A stretch of 64,000 nt of DNA from Ischnura elegans (Eukaryota; Arthropoda; Insecta; Odonata; Coenagrionidae), in contig NC_060246.1 in assembly GCF_921293095.1 (NCBI RefSeq), positions 138,136,198 through 138,200,197 on the forward strand. Reading direction: 5' to 3'. The notes below the pieces were generated by a model, which had not been told where the DNA came from, did not search any database, and was given only the letters and a program-made list of their open reading frames with translations. Numbering within the stretch: position 1 is the stretch's first letter; the number at the start of each line of letters is the position of its first letter. Shown piece after piece: positions 28,601 to 35,359 of this stretch. The position numbers and the translations under genes are program-made.

Positions 28601-31600
28601 AAAAAATTCATTCCCGATGCAGCGAGTCTGCTTCTCGTGGATGAACGGGATGCGATCGGGGCATCCTTAAAAGATGTGAGGCTCACCATTCTGAGGATTG
28701 CATAGAAGACGTCGAGGTGGGAGTTGAGATCCAGCCCGTCCTGTCCTAGGTGCTGACACTCATCGCTCTCCCGCTGCTCCTCGAACACGTCCAACTGCAC
28801 GCTCAGGTCGCCTGCCCCCGGCTCACCCGCGCTTTTCCTGAGCGAAAAACGTTGATTAAAATTAACGGATGAAGTTGATTCTTCGTGGGAATGCCGAACA
28901 CTAAACTAGGTAAATTTAAAAACTCAGTACTTAATGGTGAACGAATTAACTTAGTATTTTCCTCTCGGCTTTATGAGTAACCAGATGAATTTCAACGGCT
29001 AAGCATCATTTTCAAGAGGAGAATTTGTTTTTTTTAAGATTTTTTTTTCAGGAAAAAACAGAGAGGAGCCGAGTGCTATGAAGAATAATAACAAATAACT
29101 TCAAAGAAAAAATTTTTAACAAAATTTTAATCCTAAAAAACCGGTGGAGTGATGTTGGCTCTCCTCCCCCCTTGAAAGTAACGCTTCTAGTAGTAACGCT
29201 TAGTAGTCGTTGAAATCGATGTGGGAACATATAAACTTATAAAGCTGTGGGGAATGAAAAAATCTGCTCCATTTACCACGCCGAATGTTGATTAAAAATC
29301 CTAACGGAGAATATTATCGAACAGAATTTTAACAAATACACTAACAAAAAAACATGCATGTGGGATACAGAATGATGTAAATAAGTCCGAGGTAAATGTT
29401 AGTCTCAAGAAAAAAAGCTAGAGGAAAGAGTCAGGGAAATTAAAAATACATTCCTTTAAATAAACATTATTTTCTGAGATCTTACTTAAAAAGCTTCATT
29501 ACATTAAAACGTCCTCTCCTAAAAATAAGCGCTGCGAAAAATAGAAACAAATAACTTCAAAACAAATTTTTTACAGGATTTAAATCCTAAAATCATGCAT
29601 AAAAATAAACAAAACCGGTACATTTTTAACCATTTATTAATAAAACAAGGAGATGGCACAAAAAAGGTTGGGATAAAAAAATTGGAATTGTGAGCGAAAG
29701 GCATAAAAGCGTGAAGAAAAAGTAGATAGTTAATCGCATTTCCCTAATATGTAGTCTGATAGATAAACTAAAAACCAAGGGAATATTGCAAACAAATATC
29801 GTATGATTCATTGTTTGTTGACGGCTTTTGACATATTGAGAGCTTAATAAATGGAATTGGGTCAGGAAGACATTAACTTTCTTCTGAGTAATTTGGTAGA
29901 TCAACGGAGAATAAAAAATAAGAGTTCAAGAAAGTCGGGTAAAATTTTTAAGGGATCAAATCGTTGAAAATTATGAGAAAATTAGTAGAAAATGTGAGCA
30001 AAAGCAATTGAATATTAAATTAAATATTAATAATGAAACATTTTTGCGACCTTGATACGAACGATATGTCTGAAATTTTTTATTATTAACGTCGAGTTTT
30101 CCATTAAATGACCATTTCCATTGGTGAATTAGGGAAAATAGAGTAGTTTCTAGAAAAAATAATGAATTCAGGTATGAATCTCACTATCAATAACTAGGTT
30201 ACTGGGTAAAGTCATCAAAATGTTAGCAATGCCAGACTCAGTGGAGTATTTCGAACAATTTTTTATCTTCATAGAAAATTTTAATAATATTCATAAATCA
30301 AAGAAGAATTAAAATTTTATTAAATCATGCTAAGGCACCAAACATTTTTTCTTCCGTAAGAAATTTAGAATACAATTTTTCACCAGTTATTACAGTATTT
30401 TTAAGTGAAAACTTAATGAATACTCCTCTCAATTTCGAGTTCATTCGATTAGAAGTAAATTCAAGAAAAGCCAAATGAAAACGAAGTTTACTTCAATGCC
30501 CAATATAATTTGACCTTATTGTTACGTGGAGTACTAAATATTTTCACGAGGAAATAGACACACGGAGCTGTGAGAACTTACACGGAAACGGAGAACGATC
30601 GTGGCGCACGCTAAATCGTTATGAGATACAAATACTTTAGCTGAAAAAACAATAACCGTCATAAAAAATCGGACAATTACTTGAATATTATCAGAATTGT
30701 TAAATGTTAGATATCATTGAAGAATTTGAAATTTAAATTCTCACAAAAATTCAATGACACAAAAACCCACTCAGTCCTTGAATTATTCAATTGATTGTTC
30801 ATTTAGAGTACATCACCTTTTACAGCGAAAATAATAAATTCCCGCGATGCATGCACTAACACTTAAAATAATTTTCTCACCTTAACTCATTGAGAACTTG
30901 GAGGAGTTTCAGACCTAGAAGATACGAAAATAGAAATTAAATTTTCATTCCACAAGTTAAAAAAAATCTTACAGAATATTTGCGTTTAACGTCTTTGGAG
31001 ATTCGTTTTGAAAATCGAACTTCGATATAGATAAAAATGTCGTTTCATTCCCACAGATTTTATTTCTAAACCGGCCTAGATTTCCACAATATATACTGAC
31101 AATAAACCTTGATTATGACAGTGTATATTGTCGAAACCTAGATCGGTTAAAAAACAAAATCTGTTGAAATTAAATCAATAATAATTAAATTAATGAAATA
31201 AAAAAACTGTTTATCTATATTATGATATTAAATTTTTTTACCAAATGTAATAAGCAAAATCAATCATTTTTTAAAATTACTTCAAAGACTGAATTCTCCG
31301 AAGATGCATTAAAAATTACGTCCTCAAAAAAGTTATAAAGCAATCCGATTTTTTAATCGATGCATTTCATGTAATTTTTAAATAACAATACAAAGTAAAA
31401 AATAAATCTCACCAATGAATTCGTTGCGCACCCGTATTCTTTCCCTCAGTCTTGGCGTTGAAATGATAAGGCAATTCACAAATGCTACCAATGCTGTTTG
31501 GTAGTCTAGTGAAGTGGCCACCCGGAGTTCATCCACCACCACGTGGAACCGGTATTTCTCACCCTTCAGCGACTGAAACATCCCAAGGTCATTCATATTT

Positions 31601-33466
31601 AGGCACCCAAAACAATTTTTTCAACGTTTTCAACCAAATAATAGCCATTATGACGCATTGGAACTGATTACTGCATTAACTAAAAACAAGGAAGTCACCC
31701 ATGAGCTGTTCCTAACTGCCAATGTTATAAATTACACCATTTCTTCACAGTCCATCAAACATGAACTCTTAATGCACTGCAGGAAATAGTTAGGGTCAAA
31801 TCAAATTCAGCTTTGCCTATTAGTGTTGGTGTGATAAGTGGTGAGCAGACGGTTTCTACTAAGTTTCTACTAGTAAGTACTCAAATACACTAAATAAACC
31901 ACGCATCAAATACTGATTTGGTAATTAAGGAATGAAAATCATGTCAGTGACCTGATTTCATGTAATGTGACTTTTACATACCCGCACCTTTAATTATAAT
32001 TCATTCAAGCACTCAGAATTACGGATGAATGCTCTTTCCAAAGCATGTGATTAAATAGAGAAATTAAACATGCTGATTGATGATAATGATAATAATAATT
32101 ATATAAAAACTGAACTAAAGGAGTGAGGCAATGGAATTATAGTCTAATTAAAAATCCTAAGAACAACTACGGATAAATTTGAAGAAAGCAACGAAAGAGT
32201 ATGTTTTCTCGTACCATTGAAACATAATGTACCCTTCGTATACAAGTTAAATCAATCATGAATTGTGTCTTCGAAGTCATTCCTCAACATTTACAGGGTT
32301 TCACGTGGATTCAGATCTTATGCAGAAACAATACGATAATTAAGATCTGAAATGATTTTTGATAAAAAATTCAAAATGTTTTCCTTAAAAATTAATTTTC
32401 TTGAGAAAAGTTTTAATTAAGAATAAATAAGTTATAAAGCAAATAATGATAAAATATAAATAACTGTGGAATCTGCGATAATTATTGAACTTCGTATATA
32501 TTCATAAAATACAGGTTGATAAATGTAAATCGGTAACAGTTACTTTTGACATTCATGGAGCACAGATGATAACATAATAGTAGAGATGGCCAATACAATG
32601 ATGTTTACAAACCTAATTTTCGGTGATGTTAACCATGTTAATGTGTTGATAGACAACGATCTCCATCGTTAGCTAAGCTAAGCTAACATTTGATCGCGAT
32701 TGCAATGAGTAGTAGGATAGTATGCTTGCAGTTTCGGAAATTAATAAAAAGTAAGTACCATTAGTAAATTACGTGTATAAAAATTCTGAAATACTTTTAA
32801 TGAGCATTATTTAATTAAATGCAGAGCACGATTGGATGAAAGATTGACTCATACAACCATCAGCATCAGAAATCATTAAAGGCAAAATGCCTAAGTTTAC
32901 GCTACTACAAATGCTAAAGTAAAAGTCATGATTTTCCATGATTTCAAACAGTACACACAATATAGAAATTCACCATGCTGTTCATATAATTTATTTAACA
33001 TCATCAGTTTAGGCACCAGACCACAAGATTGACAAGCAAGCTCTTCTATTTTTGAATGAAATAACAAAAGATCCATGACACGCAAAAGCATGCGATAAAG
33101 TAGAATACACTCAAATGATGTTGAATGATTGAGGACCGTTTCAAAACAAAATACTCGTTCCATGCATCGCGTGACGCCGCGGAATAAAAACTACGACCGA
33201 AGGAACGCGGCAACTTCTCAGCGCCCGTCCCAGGACGAGTCGTAAGACAAAAGGAGAGGGAAATTGCATGGTAAGACGTATTGCCGTTCTGAGAAAAGAA
33301 AAAAATAAGAATCCTCTCGCTTAGGATACGTATAGTATACAGATACAGACCTTGTAGTGTTCAAGGGCGTCCAAGGCACGGGCGTAGCCTTCCGCGTTGT
33401 ACACGCAAAGTGCAGAGAGCAGCTCCACCACCTGTTTCTTCACGGTCACATTATTCGTGTCCAGCG
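5921..33466 (-). CDS. INF2/formin 3-type formin, N-terminus missing (22 exons)
   Basis: Joined coding exons on the minus strand give 1796 residues plus stop. The first codon is completed by an upstream exon not found here. Formins of this family nucleate and elongate unbranched actin filaments through a dimeric FH2 ring; INF2 also severs and depolymerises filaments through its C-terminal DAD/WH2 segment. Order seen, with residue 1 at the first exon found: DID/armadillo C-terminal half 1-231, FH1 polyproline about 232-300, FH2 about 329-764 (MKTINWNK entry, GNFLNS core motif), basic helix 720-764, DAD/WH2-like 777-805, then a low-complexity Ser/Arg/Gly-rich tail 806-1796. INF2/form3 is preferred over Diaphanous, DAAM, FMNL or FHOD because the segments [34 protein letters not shown] and [13 protein letters not shown] fit INF2 by position and wording. 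This is recall of the family, not a database search. The symbol form3 is not assigned because the organism is unknown. All 21 introns are GT-AG with consistent phase. Confidence 0.9.
7613..8748 (-). other. Formin intron 21
   Basis: GT-AG intron between the last two exons. The region 8130-8530 is pyrimidine-rich on the plus strand, producing a 108-codon frame without recognisable content. No repeat boundary identified. Confidence 0.6.
8749..8957 (-). CDS. Formin exon 21: tail, Ser-rich
   Basis: Residues 1164-1233: [20 protein letters not shown], a run of Ser with [12 protein letters not shown], then [20 protein letters not shown] and MGQPQLQ. Probable phosphorylation-rich disordered region. 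Acceptor tttacag, donor CAG/GTATGA, phase 0. Confidence 0.87.
9999..10160. repeat. 12-bp target-site duplication around hairpin insertion
   Basis: CATATTACCTAG occurs at 9999-10010 and again at 10149-10160, flanking the 138-bp insertion exactly. This is direct evidence of a recent integration that duplicated 12 bp of target. Confidence 0.93.
10011..10148. mobile_element. 138-bp foldback insertion (hairpin family, copy 1)
   Basis: Positions 10012-10111 form a 100-bp palindrome with a single centre mismatch; arms carry GAGTTCTCGGGATCGCCACC and the complement. A 37-bp tail reading ...CCGGGAAAGCACGAAATC TTTCTT follows. The same arms and tail occur at 39055-39226. A 12-bp target duplication proves mobility. 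There is no coding capacity. The related copy at 39055 contains GCCGACGTTTCG, typical of Penelope-like element terminal regions, so mobilisation by such elements is inferred. Confidence 0.85.
10202..10500 (-). mobile_element. MITE, CAGTGGCGCA family (copy 2, inverted)
   Basis: Begins GGGGCGCAGCCAGG and ends CTCGCTGCGCCACTG, the inverse orientation of the copies at 2789 and 42588. GCTGAAAGTA is duplicated at 10192-10201 and 10501-10510, a 9-10 bp target duplication. Terminal repeats are short (GGCGCAGC). A 9-10 bp duplication suggests a Mutator-like transposase, but no superfamily can be confirmed. Confidence 0.88.
10782..10997 (-). CDS. Formin exon 20: tail
   Basis: Residues 1092-1163: [20 protein letters not shown], then [20 protein letters not shown] and [17 protein letters not shown]. 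No known domain. Acceptor tttcag, donor GAAG/GTGAGT, phase 1. It splices in frame to both neighbours. Confidence 0.87.
10998..11971 (-). other. Formin intron 19
   Basis: AT-rich. Contains a stop codon at 11934-11936, in frame with exon 19 if its donor is not used. A small ATTTTTGATG/TTTTGATG repetition occurs at about 11345-11390. Nothing else recognised. Confidence 0.6.
11972..12249 (-). CDS. Formin exon 19: tail, charged helix
   Basis: Residues 999-1091: [20 protein letters not shown], then a Ser-rich stretch, an acidic [10 protein letters not shown] run and a basic [13 protein letters not shown] helix, ending MESTPSDN. Acceptor atttgcag, donor AATG/GTTTGT (weak), phase 1. If this donor is skipped, reading continues into the intron for 12 residues ([12 protein letters not shown]) to a stop at 11934, a possible short isoform. 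Confidence 0.86.
12250..12859 (-). other. Formin intron 18
   Basis: AT-rich intron with a nearly tandem AAAATAAAACTA repeat at about 12627-12657. No gene or element recognised. Confidence 0.6.
12860..13103 (-). CDS. Formin exon 18: tail, Arg/Gly-rich
   Basis: Residues 918-998: [20 protein letters not shown], then basic, Pro/Ser/Asn-rich sequence ending PPDPKPGR. No domain recognised; probably disordered. Acceptor tcttttag, donor GAAG/GTTAGA, phase 2. Confidence 0.85.
13104..14218 (-). other. Formin intron 17
   Basis: Contains a short CCAAG tandem (AGCCAAGCCAAGCC) at about 13730-13743 and a fragment at about 13900-13955 (poly-G, then CAGCTGCCCCC...TACGCCCAT) resembling one end of a MITE. No gene recognised. 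Confidence 0.55.
14219..14356 (-). CDS. Formin exon 17: tail
   Basis: Residues 872-917: [20 protein letters not shown], then [20 protein letters not shown] and SWAGTI. Contains an Arg-rich cluster followed by an acidic patch and a possible short helix (GLMDFLR). Role unknown. Acceptor tttcag, donor ATTG/GTTAGT, phase 1. Phases agree on both sides. Confidence 0.85.
15168..15750. mobile_element. Tc1/mariner-type (pogo-like) non-autonomous element
   Basis: Starts CAGTGAAACCTCGATATAAC directly after TA and ends AACGAGGTTCCACTG directly before TA. This gives imperfect terminal inverted repeats (CAGTGRAACCTCG) with a TA target duplication. Internal sequence has several CTCGCTATAGCGA-like sub-repeats (about 15222, 15600, 15725). 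No transposase reading frame. The superfamily assignment is from the TA duplication and terminal motif. Confidence 0.85.
16161..16821. mobile_element. MITE-like element with GGGTAGTTTCCT ends
   Basis: Left end GGGTAGTTTCCT; right end is AGGAAACCACCC, its near-perfect complement. The flanks ATA and TAT allow a short duplication. The interior is GC-richer (ACGTGACGTCA, CGTCGCGATTTCGCGCGC) and has no coding potential. Superfamily not determined. Confidence 0.6.
17092..17305 (-). CDS. Formin exon 16: end of DAD and start of tail
   Basis: Residues 801-871. Starts [20 protein letters not shown], giving the basic end of the DAD-like segment, then a Ser/Gly-rich stretch with [18 protein letters not shown], a possible phosphorylation-rich basic motif. 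Acceptor tttccag, donor CCAG/GTATTT, phase 1. Confidence 0.88.
17306..18297 (-). other. Formin intron 15
   Basis: AT-rich. Short frames on both strands (for example 17298-17612 minus) have no recognisable content. No element boundaries seen. Confidence 0.6.
18298..18404 (-). CDS. Formin exon 15: DAD/WH2-like segment
   Basis: Residues 765-800: [14 protein letters not shown], then [22 protein letters not shown]. The [13 protein letters not shown] helix followed in the next exon by LRKLKR resembles the INF2 DAD/WH2 (LL..IR.G..L+K). In INF2 that segment binds actin monomers and the N-terminal inhibitory domain. Acceptor tttcag, donor AAAA/GTAAGT, phase 0. Confidence 0.9.
18574..18753 (-). CDS. 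Formin exon 14: end of FH2, basic helix
   Basis: Residues 705-764: [20 protein letters not shown], then [20 protein letters not shown] and a run of Arg/Glu/Ala ending QQRRRHG. The last FH2 helix runs into a highly charged Arg-rich helix, as in other formins. Acceptor tgtacag, donor CATG/GTAACT, phase 1. Confidence 0.92.
18754..19378 (-). other. Formin intron 13
   Basis: AT-rich intron between exons 14 and 13. Nothing recognised. Confidence 0.6.
19379..19505 (-). CDS. Formin exon 13: FH2 post region
   Basis: Residues 663-704: [20 protein letters not shown], then [20 protein letters not shown]. The KELAxFFCEDE motif matches INF2-type FH2 (LADYLCED). The exact 3' edge is uncertain: two phase-compatible donors three bases apart, GGTG/GTACTA used here and AATG/GTGGTA at 19382. 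The result differs by one Gly. Confidence 0.88.
19530..19672 (-). mobile_element. tRNA-derived SINE
   Basis: On the minus strand the head reads TAGCGTAGTCGTCTGC, matching a pol III box A, and GGTTTGATTCCCGG, matching box B, separated by about 32 bases as in a tRNA. A non-tRNA tail follows, ending in an inverted AATATTTCA...TGAAATATT module. It is not a functional tRNA because the acceptor stem is not conserved. The tail module recurs at 19760-19806 and a head fragment at 44858-44892. Confidence 0.75.
19760..19806 (-). mobile_element. 3' fragment of the adjacent SINE
   Basis: ATATTTCAAATCCTGCCGCA through GTGAAATATTAC repeats, with few changes, the tail of the SINE at 19533-19572, in the same orientation and about 228 bp away. 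It is probably a 5'-truncated second insertion or a partial tandem duplication. Confidence 0.65.
20425..20749. mobile_element. hAT-like MITE, CAGRGCCGGCC ends
   Basis: Begins CAGAGCCGGCCCTAGC and ends AAGGCCGGCCCTG, giving inverted ends CAGRGCCGGCC. Flanked by GGCTAAAT (20417-20424) and TGCTAAAT (20750-20757), an 8-bp target duplication with one mismatch, as produced by hAT transposases. No coding sequence. Confidence 0.8.
21228..21498. mobile_element. MITE, CTGTGGCGTAGCCAGG ends
   Basis: Left end CTGTGGCGTAGCCAGG; right end CCTGGCTATGCCACTG is its near complement. Poly-G and poly-C tracts lie just inside each end. Flanks GTCAATGC (21220-21227) and GTCAGTGC (21499-21506) suggest an 8-bp duplication with one mismatch. 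Non-coding. Confidence 0.78.
21786..21912 (-). CDS. Formin exon 12: FH2 helix
   Basis: Residues 620-662: [20 protein letters not shown], then [20 protein letters not shown] and FIL. Predicted long amphipathic helix of the FH2 post region. Acceptor tttcag, donor CCTG/GTAAAA, phase 0. Confidence 0.92.
22208..22386 (-). CDS. Formin exon 11: FH2 core
   Basis: Residues 561-619: [20 protein letters not shown], then [20 protein letters not shown] and [19 protein letters not shown]. It continues the GNFLN...G.A.GF/VKLSSL.KL...R block of FH2. Acceptor ttaacag, donor ACAAA/GTAAAT, phase 2. Confidence 0.94.
22387..22810 (-). other. Formin intron 10
   Basis: About 0.4 kb of AT-rich intron. Nothing recognised. 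Confidence 0.6.
22811..22982 (-). CDS. Formin exon 10: FH2 core with GNFLN motif
   Basis: Residues 503-560: [15 protein letters not shown] near the start, then a helix with [20 protein letters not shown], and [10 protein letters not shown] at the end. GNFLN is the signature motif of FH2 domains. Acceptor tttcag, donor TTCA/GTGAGT, phase 0. Confidence 0.94.
22983..23905 (-). other. Formin intron 9
   Basis: Holds the small MITE at 23377-23542 and, at about 23590-23720, C/G-rich sequence around GGGCCAGGCCCTGGGG that may be another element relic. Confidence 0.55.
23377..23542. mobile_element. Small MITE, CCRTATTT ends with TA duplication
   Basis: After TA it begins CCATATTTCTCCAAACATAG and ends AGATAAATACGG before TA. 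The two roughly 28-bp ends are imperfect inverted repeats that include the AGTCCCCC tract. Length and TA flanks fit a Tc1/mariner-type MITE. Confidence 0.65.
23906..24094 (-). CDS. Formin exon 9: FH2 knob region
   Basis: Residues 440-502: [20 protein letters not shown], then [35 protein letters not shown] and LLQLTSIP. The LLxILPExDELExLRAF pattern is diagnostic for FH2. Acceptor tttcag, donor CCAAA/GTAAAT, phase 2. Confidence 0.93.
24203..24264 (-). CDS. Formin exon 8: FH2 [16 protein letters not shown]
   Basis: Residues 420-439: [20 protein letters not shown], a near-invariant FH2 motif. Acceptor ttttcag, donor AGAG/GTGAGG, phase 2. Only 62 bp. Confidence 0.93.
24501..24719 (-). CDS. Formin exon 7: FH2 lasso/linker
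   Basis: Residues 347-419. Begins [20 protein letters not shown], then [16 protein letters not shown], which is the FH2 entry helix (W...[10 protein letters not shown]). A variable Pro/Gly/Ser-rich insert follows, ending [10 protein letters not shown]. Acceptor cactcaacag, donor GAG/GTATGC, phase 0 at both ends. Confidence 0.92.
24720..25416 (-). other. Formin intron 6
   Basis: AT-rich intron between exons 6 and 7. The donor is the unusual GTTGGT. No element recognised. Confidence 0.6.
25417..25760 (-). CDS. Formin exon 6: FH1 polyproline region and FH2 start
   Basis: Residues 232-346. Several uninterrupted proline runs (8-12 Pro) separated by [10 protein letters not shown] and LAPGGC form an FH1 region, the profilin-actin docking track. 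They are followed by an acidic [11 protein letters not shown] segment and the start of FH2, [16 protein letters not shown]. Acceptor tatgcag. The donor AAG/GTTGGT is non-consensus; alternatives at GTGAAG or GTTAGG either create a stop or spoil FH2 spacing. The opposite strand has open poly-Gly frames that are shadows of the FH1 repeats. Confidence 0.9.
25761..27394 (-). other. Formin intron 5
   Basis: Contains a two-copy 28-bp tandem duplication at 25870-25924. The remainder is AT-rich without genes. Confidence 0.6.
25870..25924. repeat. Two-copy 28-bp tandem repeat
   Basis: GTCACTATGAGAATCAG plus WCCTGCAA occurs twice in a row with a period of 28 bp and one substitution. It is a simple local duplication inside a formin intron. 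Confidence 0.85.
27395..27626 (-). CDS. Formin exon 5: end of DID and linker to FH1
   Basis: Residues 155-231. Reads [20 protein letters not shown], then [20 protein letters not shown] and [19 protein letters not shown] before a PPPSTNQN linker. The helix with [10 protein letters not shown] and [11 protein letters not shown] matches the last armadillo repeat of INF2-type formins. Acceptor attcatag, donor GTGCA/GTAAGT, phase 1. Strikingly GC-rich within AT-rich introns. Confidence 0.9.
27627..28686 (-). other. Formin intron 4
   Basis: AT-rich; nothing recognised. A GC-richer stretch at about 28380-28680 adjoins exon 4. Confidence 0.6.
28687..28837 (-). CDS. Formin exon 4: DID C-terminal region
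   Basis: Residues 104-154, reading [20 protein letters not shown], then [20 protein letters not shown] and [11 protein letters not shown]. The LDVFEEQ...D...[10 protein letters not shown] pattern is typical of the end of the INF2 inhibitory domain. Acceptor gctcag, donor AATG/GTGAGC, phase 0 at its 3' end. GC-rich compared with the surrounding intron. Confidence 0.92.
28838..30880 (-). other. Formin intron 3, with a diverged internal duplication
   Basis: Segments at about 29080-29140 and 29540-29620 share AACAAATAACTTCAAA, a TTTTTAACA-like run and TTAATCCTAAAA-like sequence in the same order, indicating an old direct duplication or two copies of a repeat. No gene. Confidence 0.5.
30881..30914 (-). 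CDS. Formin exon 3: 34-bp microexon
   Basis: Residues 93-103, encoding [11 protein letters not shown] once joined to its neighbours. Acceptor cttctag, donor TTAAG/GTGAGA. Phases match both sides: GAATTCATTG plus GTCTGAAACT restores EFIGLKL, and the AG left over joins GAAAAGC to give ELRKSAG. It is too short to be found by length-based ORF calling; the family-conserved sequence is the main support. Confidence 0.9.
30915..31412 (-). other. Formin intron 2
   Basis: About 0.5 kb AT-rich intron between exon 2 and the 34-bp microexon. Nothing recognised. Confidence 0.6.
31413..31572 (-). CDS. Formin exon 2: DID/FH3 armadillo repeats
   Basis: Residues 40-92. Begins [17 protein letters not shown], contains [20 protein letters not shown] and ends EFIG split by the intron (phase 1). 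Acceptor tttcag, donor ATTG/GTGAGA. In INF2 this part of the inhibitory domain binds the C-terminal DAD to autoinhibit the protein. Confidence 0.92.
31573..33350 (-). other. Formin intron 1 (downstream of first exon found)
   Basis: AT-rich. A GC-richer patch at about 33165-33290 has no recognisable content. Confidence 0.6.
33351..33466 (-). CDS. Formin exon 1 (first found): armadillo/DID segment
   Basis: Residues 1-39 of the partial protein. Acceptor is ctctctttacag; the exon starts in phase 1, so one base of its first codon comes from an unseen upstream exon. It reads [20 protein letters not shown], then [19 protein letters not shown], a hallmark stretch of the formin inhibitory domain. Donor is AAG/GTCTGT, weak at +3, but the join to SLKGEKYRF keeps the family spacing exactly. 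No Met precedes it in a sensible place, so this is not the true first coding exon. Confidence 0.9.
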
Positions 33467-35351
33467 CTGTAAAGAGAGAAGAAGGCGGAAGGTGTCATGA
33501 ATGGACGGCAGTGTAAGGCGGCGTTAAAAGGGCTAAATCCACTCCGATAGCCCTGTTATCCATCTCCCGGCAGTGTCATTCAGCAAATGGACTACGCTCG
33601 CATGCAAGGCGGCCGAGTTCGTCAGCAGTATCCGTGGATACCGGCGGATCCCGAAATGAAATTGATATCGTAACAACTTGATCCGCAGATTCAAAGTAAT
33701 GGACAGAAAGGGGTTCCACTGTATGCCGGAAGAAAAATAAACTGGGCACTGAATCTAATAGAGGGACAGTTAAATAATAACACTAAATGAAATGAGACAG
33801 CATGTTAACCTGAGGATAACACGGTTTTATAGTCATTAATAACCACACTGTGCAGTCAGGTCTTGTCTCTCTAAAATTTTATATCAATTTGATGACCAAT
33901 TACAGCAGCGATTACCAACCTCTAGAGTCTGCGAACTCAGCCTGTAATTAAAATATACTAAGGCCACTCCTTACCCACACAACACCGAGTGTCAGTTGAC
34001 ACCTTAGTTTGACACATTGATCATACCCATATTCAAAGATGCAAGATTCAAACAGTCTTTTTTAAGACCTATAATTGCATTAATTCATTGGCAACAACCG
34101 AGACCACACGCCTGGAAACTTTTTTGAGGCTAATTTTTATCCTTTACCAAAATTAAGAATAAGAGCTTTTTAGAATAAATTCATCTTAAATAGTCTCATT
34201 TCTCCATGAGTTGAAATATTAAATTAATTAAATATTTGATCCGTATCAAGAAGTAACATAAATCATCAAAAATAACATAAAATCCATGCGATGTCAAACA
34301 TATACCTCTACGAGTGAAAATAGACACAAGACTTAAAATGTAGCTAACTGAATAATGCACCTCTCAATTTAAAAAAATATTATCGTAGATAAAATGTCAC
34401 ATAGAACCAGTCAATTTCCAAGCCAGCAATTAGGATTTCTCACTCTCGCAAGAAGGTTAAGCTTGCGCTACGATTTAAATTAGAGAAATGGGTAATTTCA
34501 ACGAGCGACTCTTTCCATGAATCGCATAACAACCTCAGAGGAATAAAAACAAGAGTGAATGACGGCTTATGCGCATAAAACGAAGATAAGTAAAGGAAAA
34601 ATGCCAGATCAGATAATGTCCAAACCCTCCTCCTCCAATCATTCTGTGTAGTATGTGTGAATGTAACCTTTAAGATTGGCTGTAACCCACGTCAACGTTA
34701 TTTTGAATGAAAATTTTATTTTTGCTACATTCAAAACTCAGATACAAGGAGAATTTTCATTATTTTGATAGACGTTTTCGAAACCGTTTGATCTGCCATT
34801 TTTTTCCTTTCGTACTAACAATAAGTACATAAATAGTTTGAGGTTACAATGTTGTCCTCATCATTTGTCCTATATACAGCCACCCTGAGCACTCCGCTTA
34901 CACATACTCTTGGAGAGAGACCGGTCGGAAACAACACTTCAACCAAACAGCTAAAAATTAAAAAAAATAAACTGAAATTACTGCCGAGAAACATAAATTG
35001 AGACAATGTCCCGTCCTCGAAGTCTTCGTATGATGTCATTGCGAAGCCTTCCAATGATCTCGTGGCTTTAAGTTACCACTGTCACACCACCGAATTTATC
35101 GGACGGGCTCCGCAATCGACTGGGTATTGTCTAACGCCTCGTCGCAGGCATTATTCCACGTGCGACCTCCAGGGTGCTTCCCAACAGCAGCAGCGGCATG
35201 CATCAACGAATGGCCAGTTTTCTTTGTGCGACCACTCGGGTCCCGGCGGCGGAGAGAGGCATGCCTGGGGTGGAGTGTGGGGCGCTTTGCATTTACGTAG
35301 TCGCTCATAAGTATGCGAAACTGTGCGGAGTGAGCATCGGTAATGGAGTAA

Positions 35352-35359
35352 TATAAAAG
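35352..35359 (+). promoter_or_regulatory. TATA-box-like motif in a GC-rich island
   Basis: TATAAAAG on the plus strand, followed about 29 bp later by TCACAG, an initiator-like sequence, within a GC-rich stretch (35060-35420) set in AT-rich DNA. Spacing fits an insect core promoter. No convincing downstream coding exon was found, so function is unproven. Confidence 0.3.

Noticed and set aside
5921..33466. Diaphanous, DAAM, FMNL or FHOD identity for the formin
   Set aside because: The inhibitory-domain wording ([27 protein letters not shown]), the FH2 tail [11 protein letters not shown] and the [13 protein letters not shown] segment right after FH2 fit INF2/form3 better. Not confirmed by a search.
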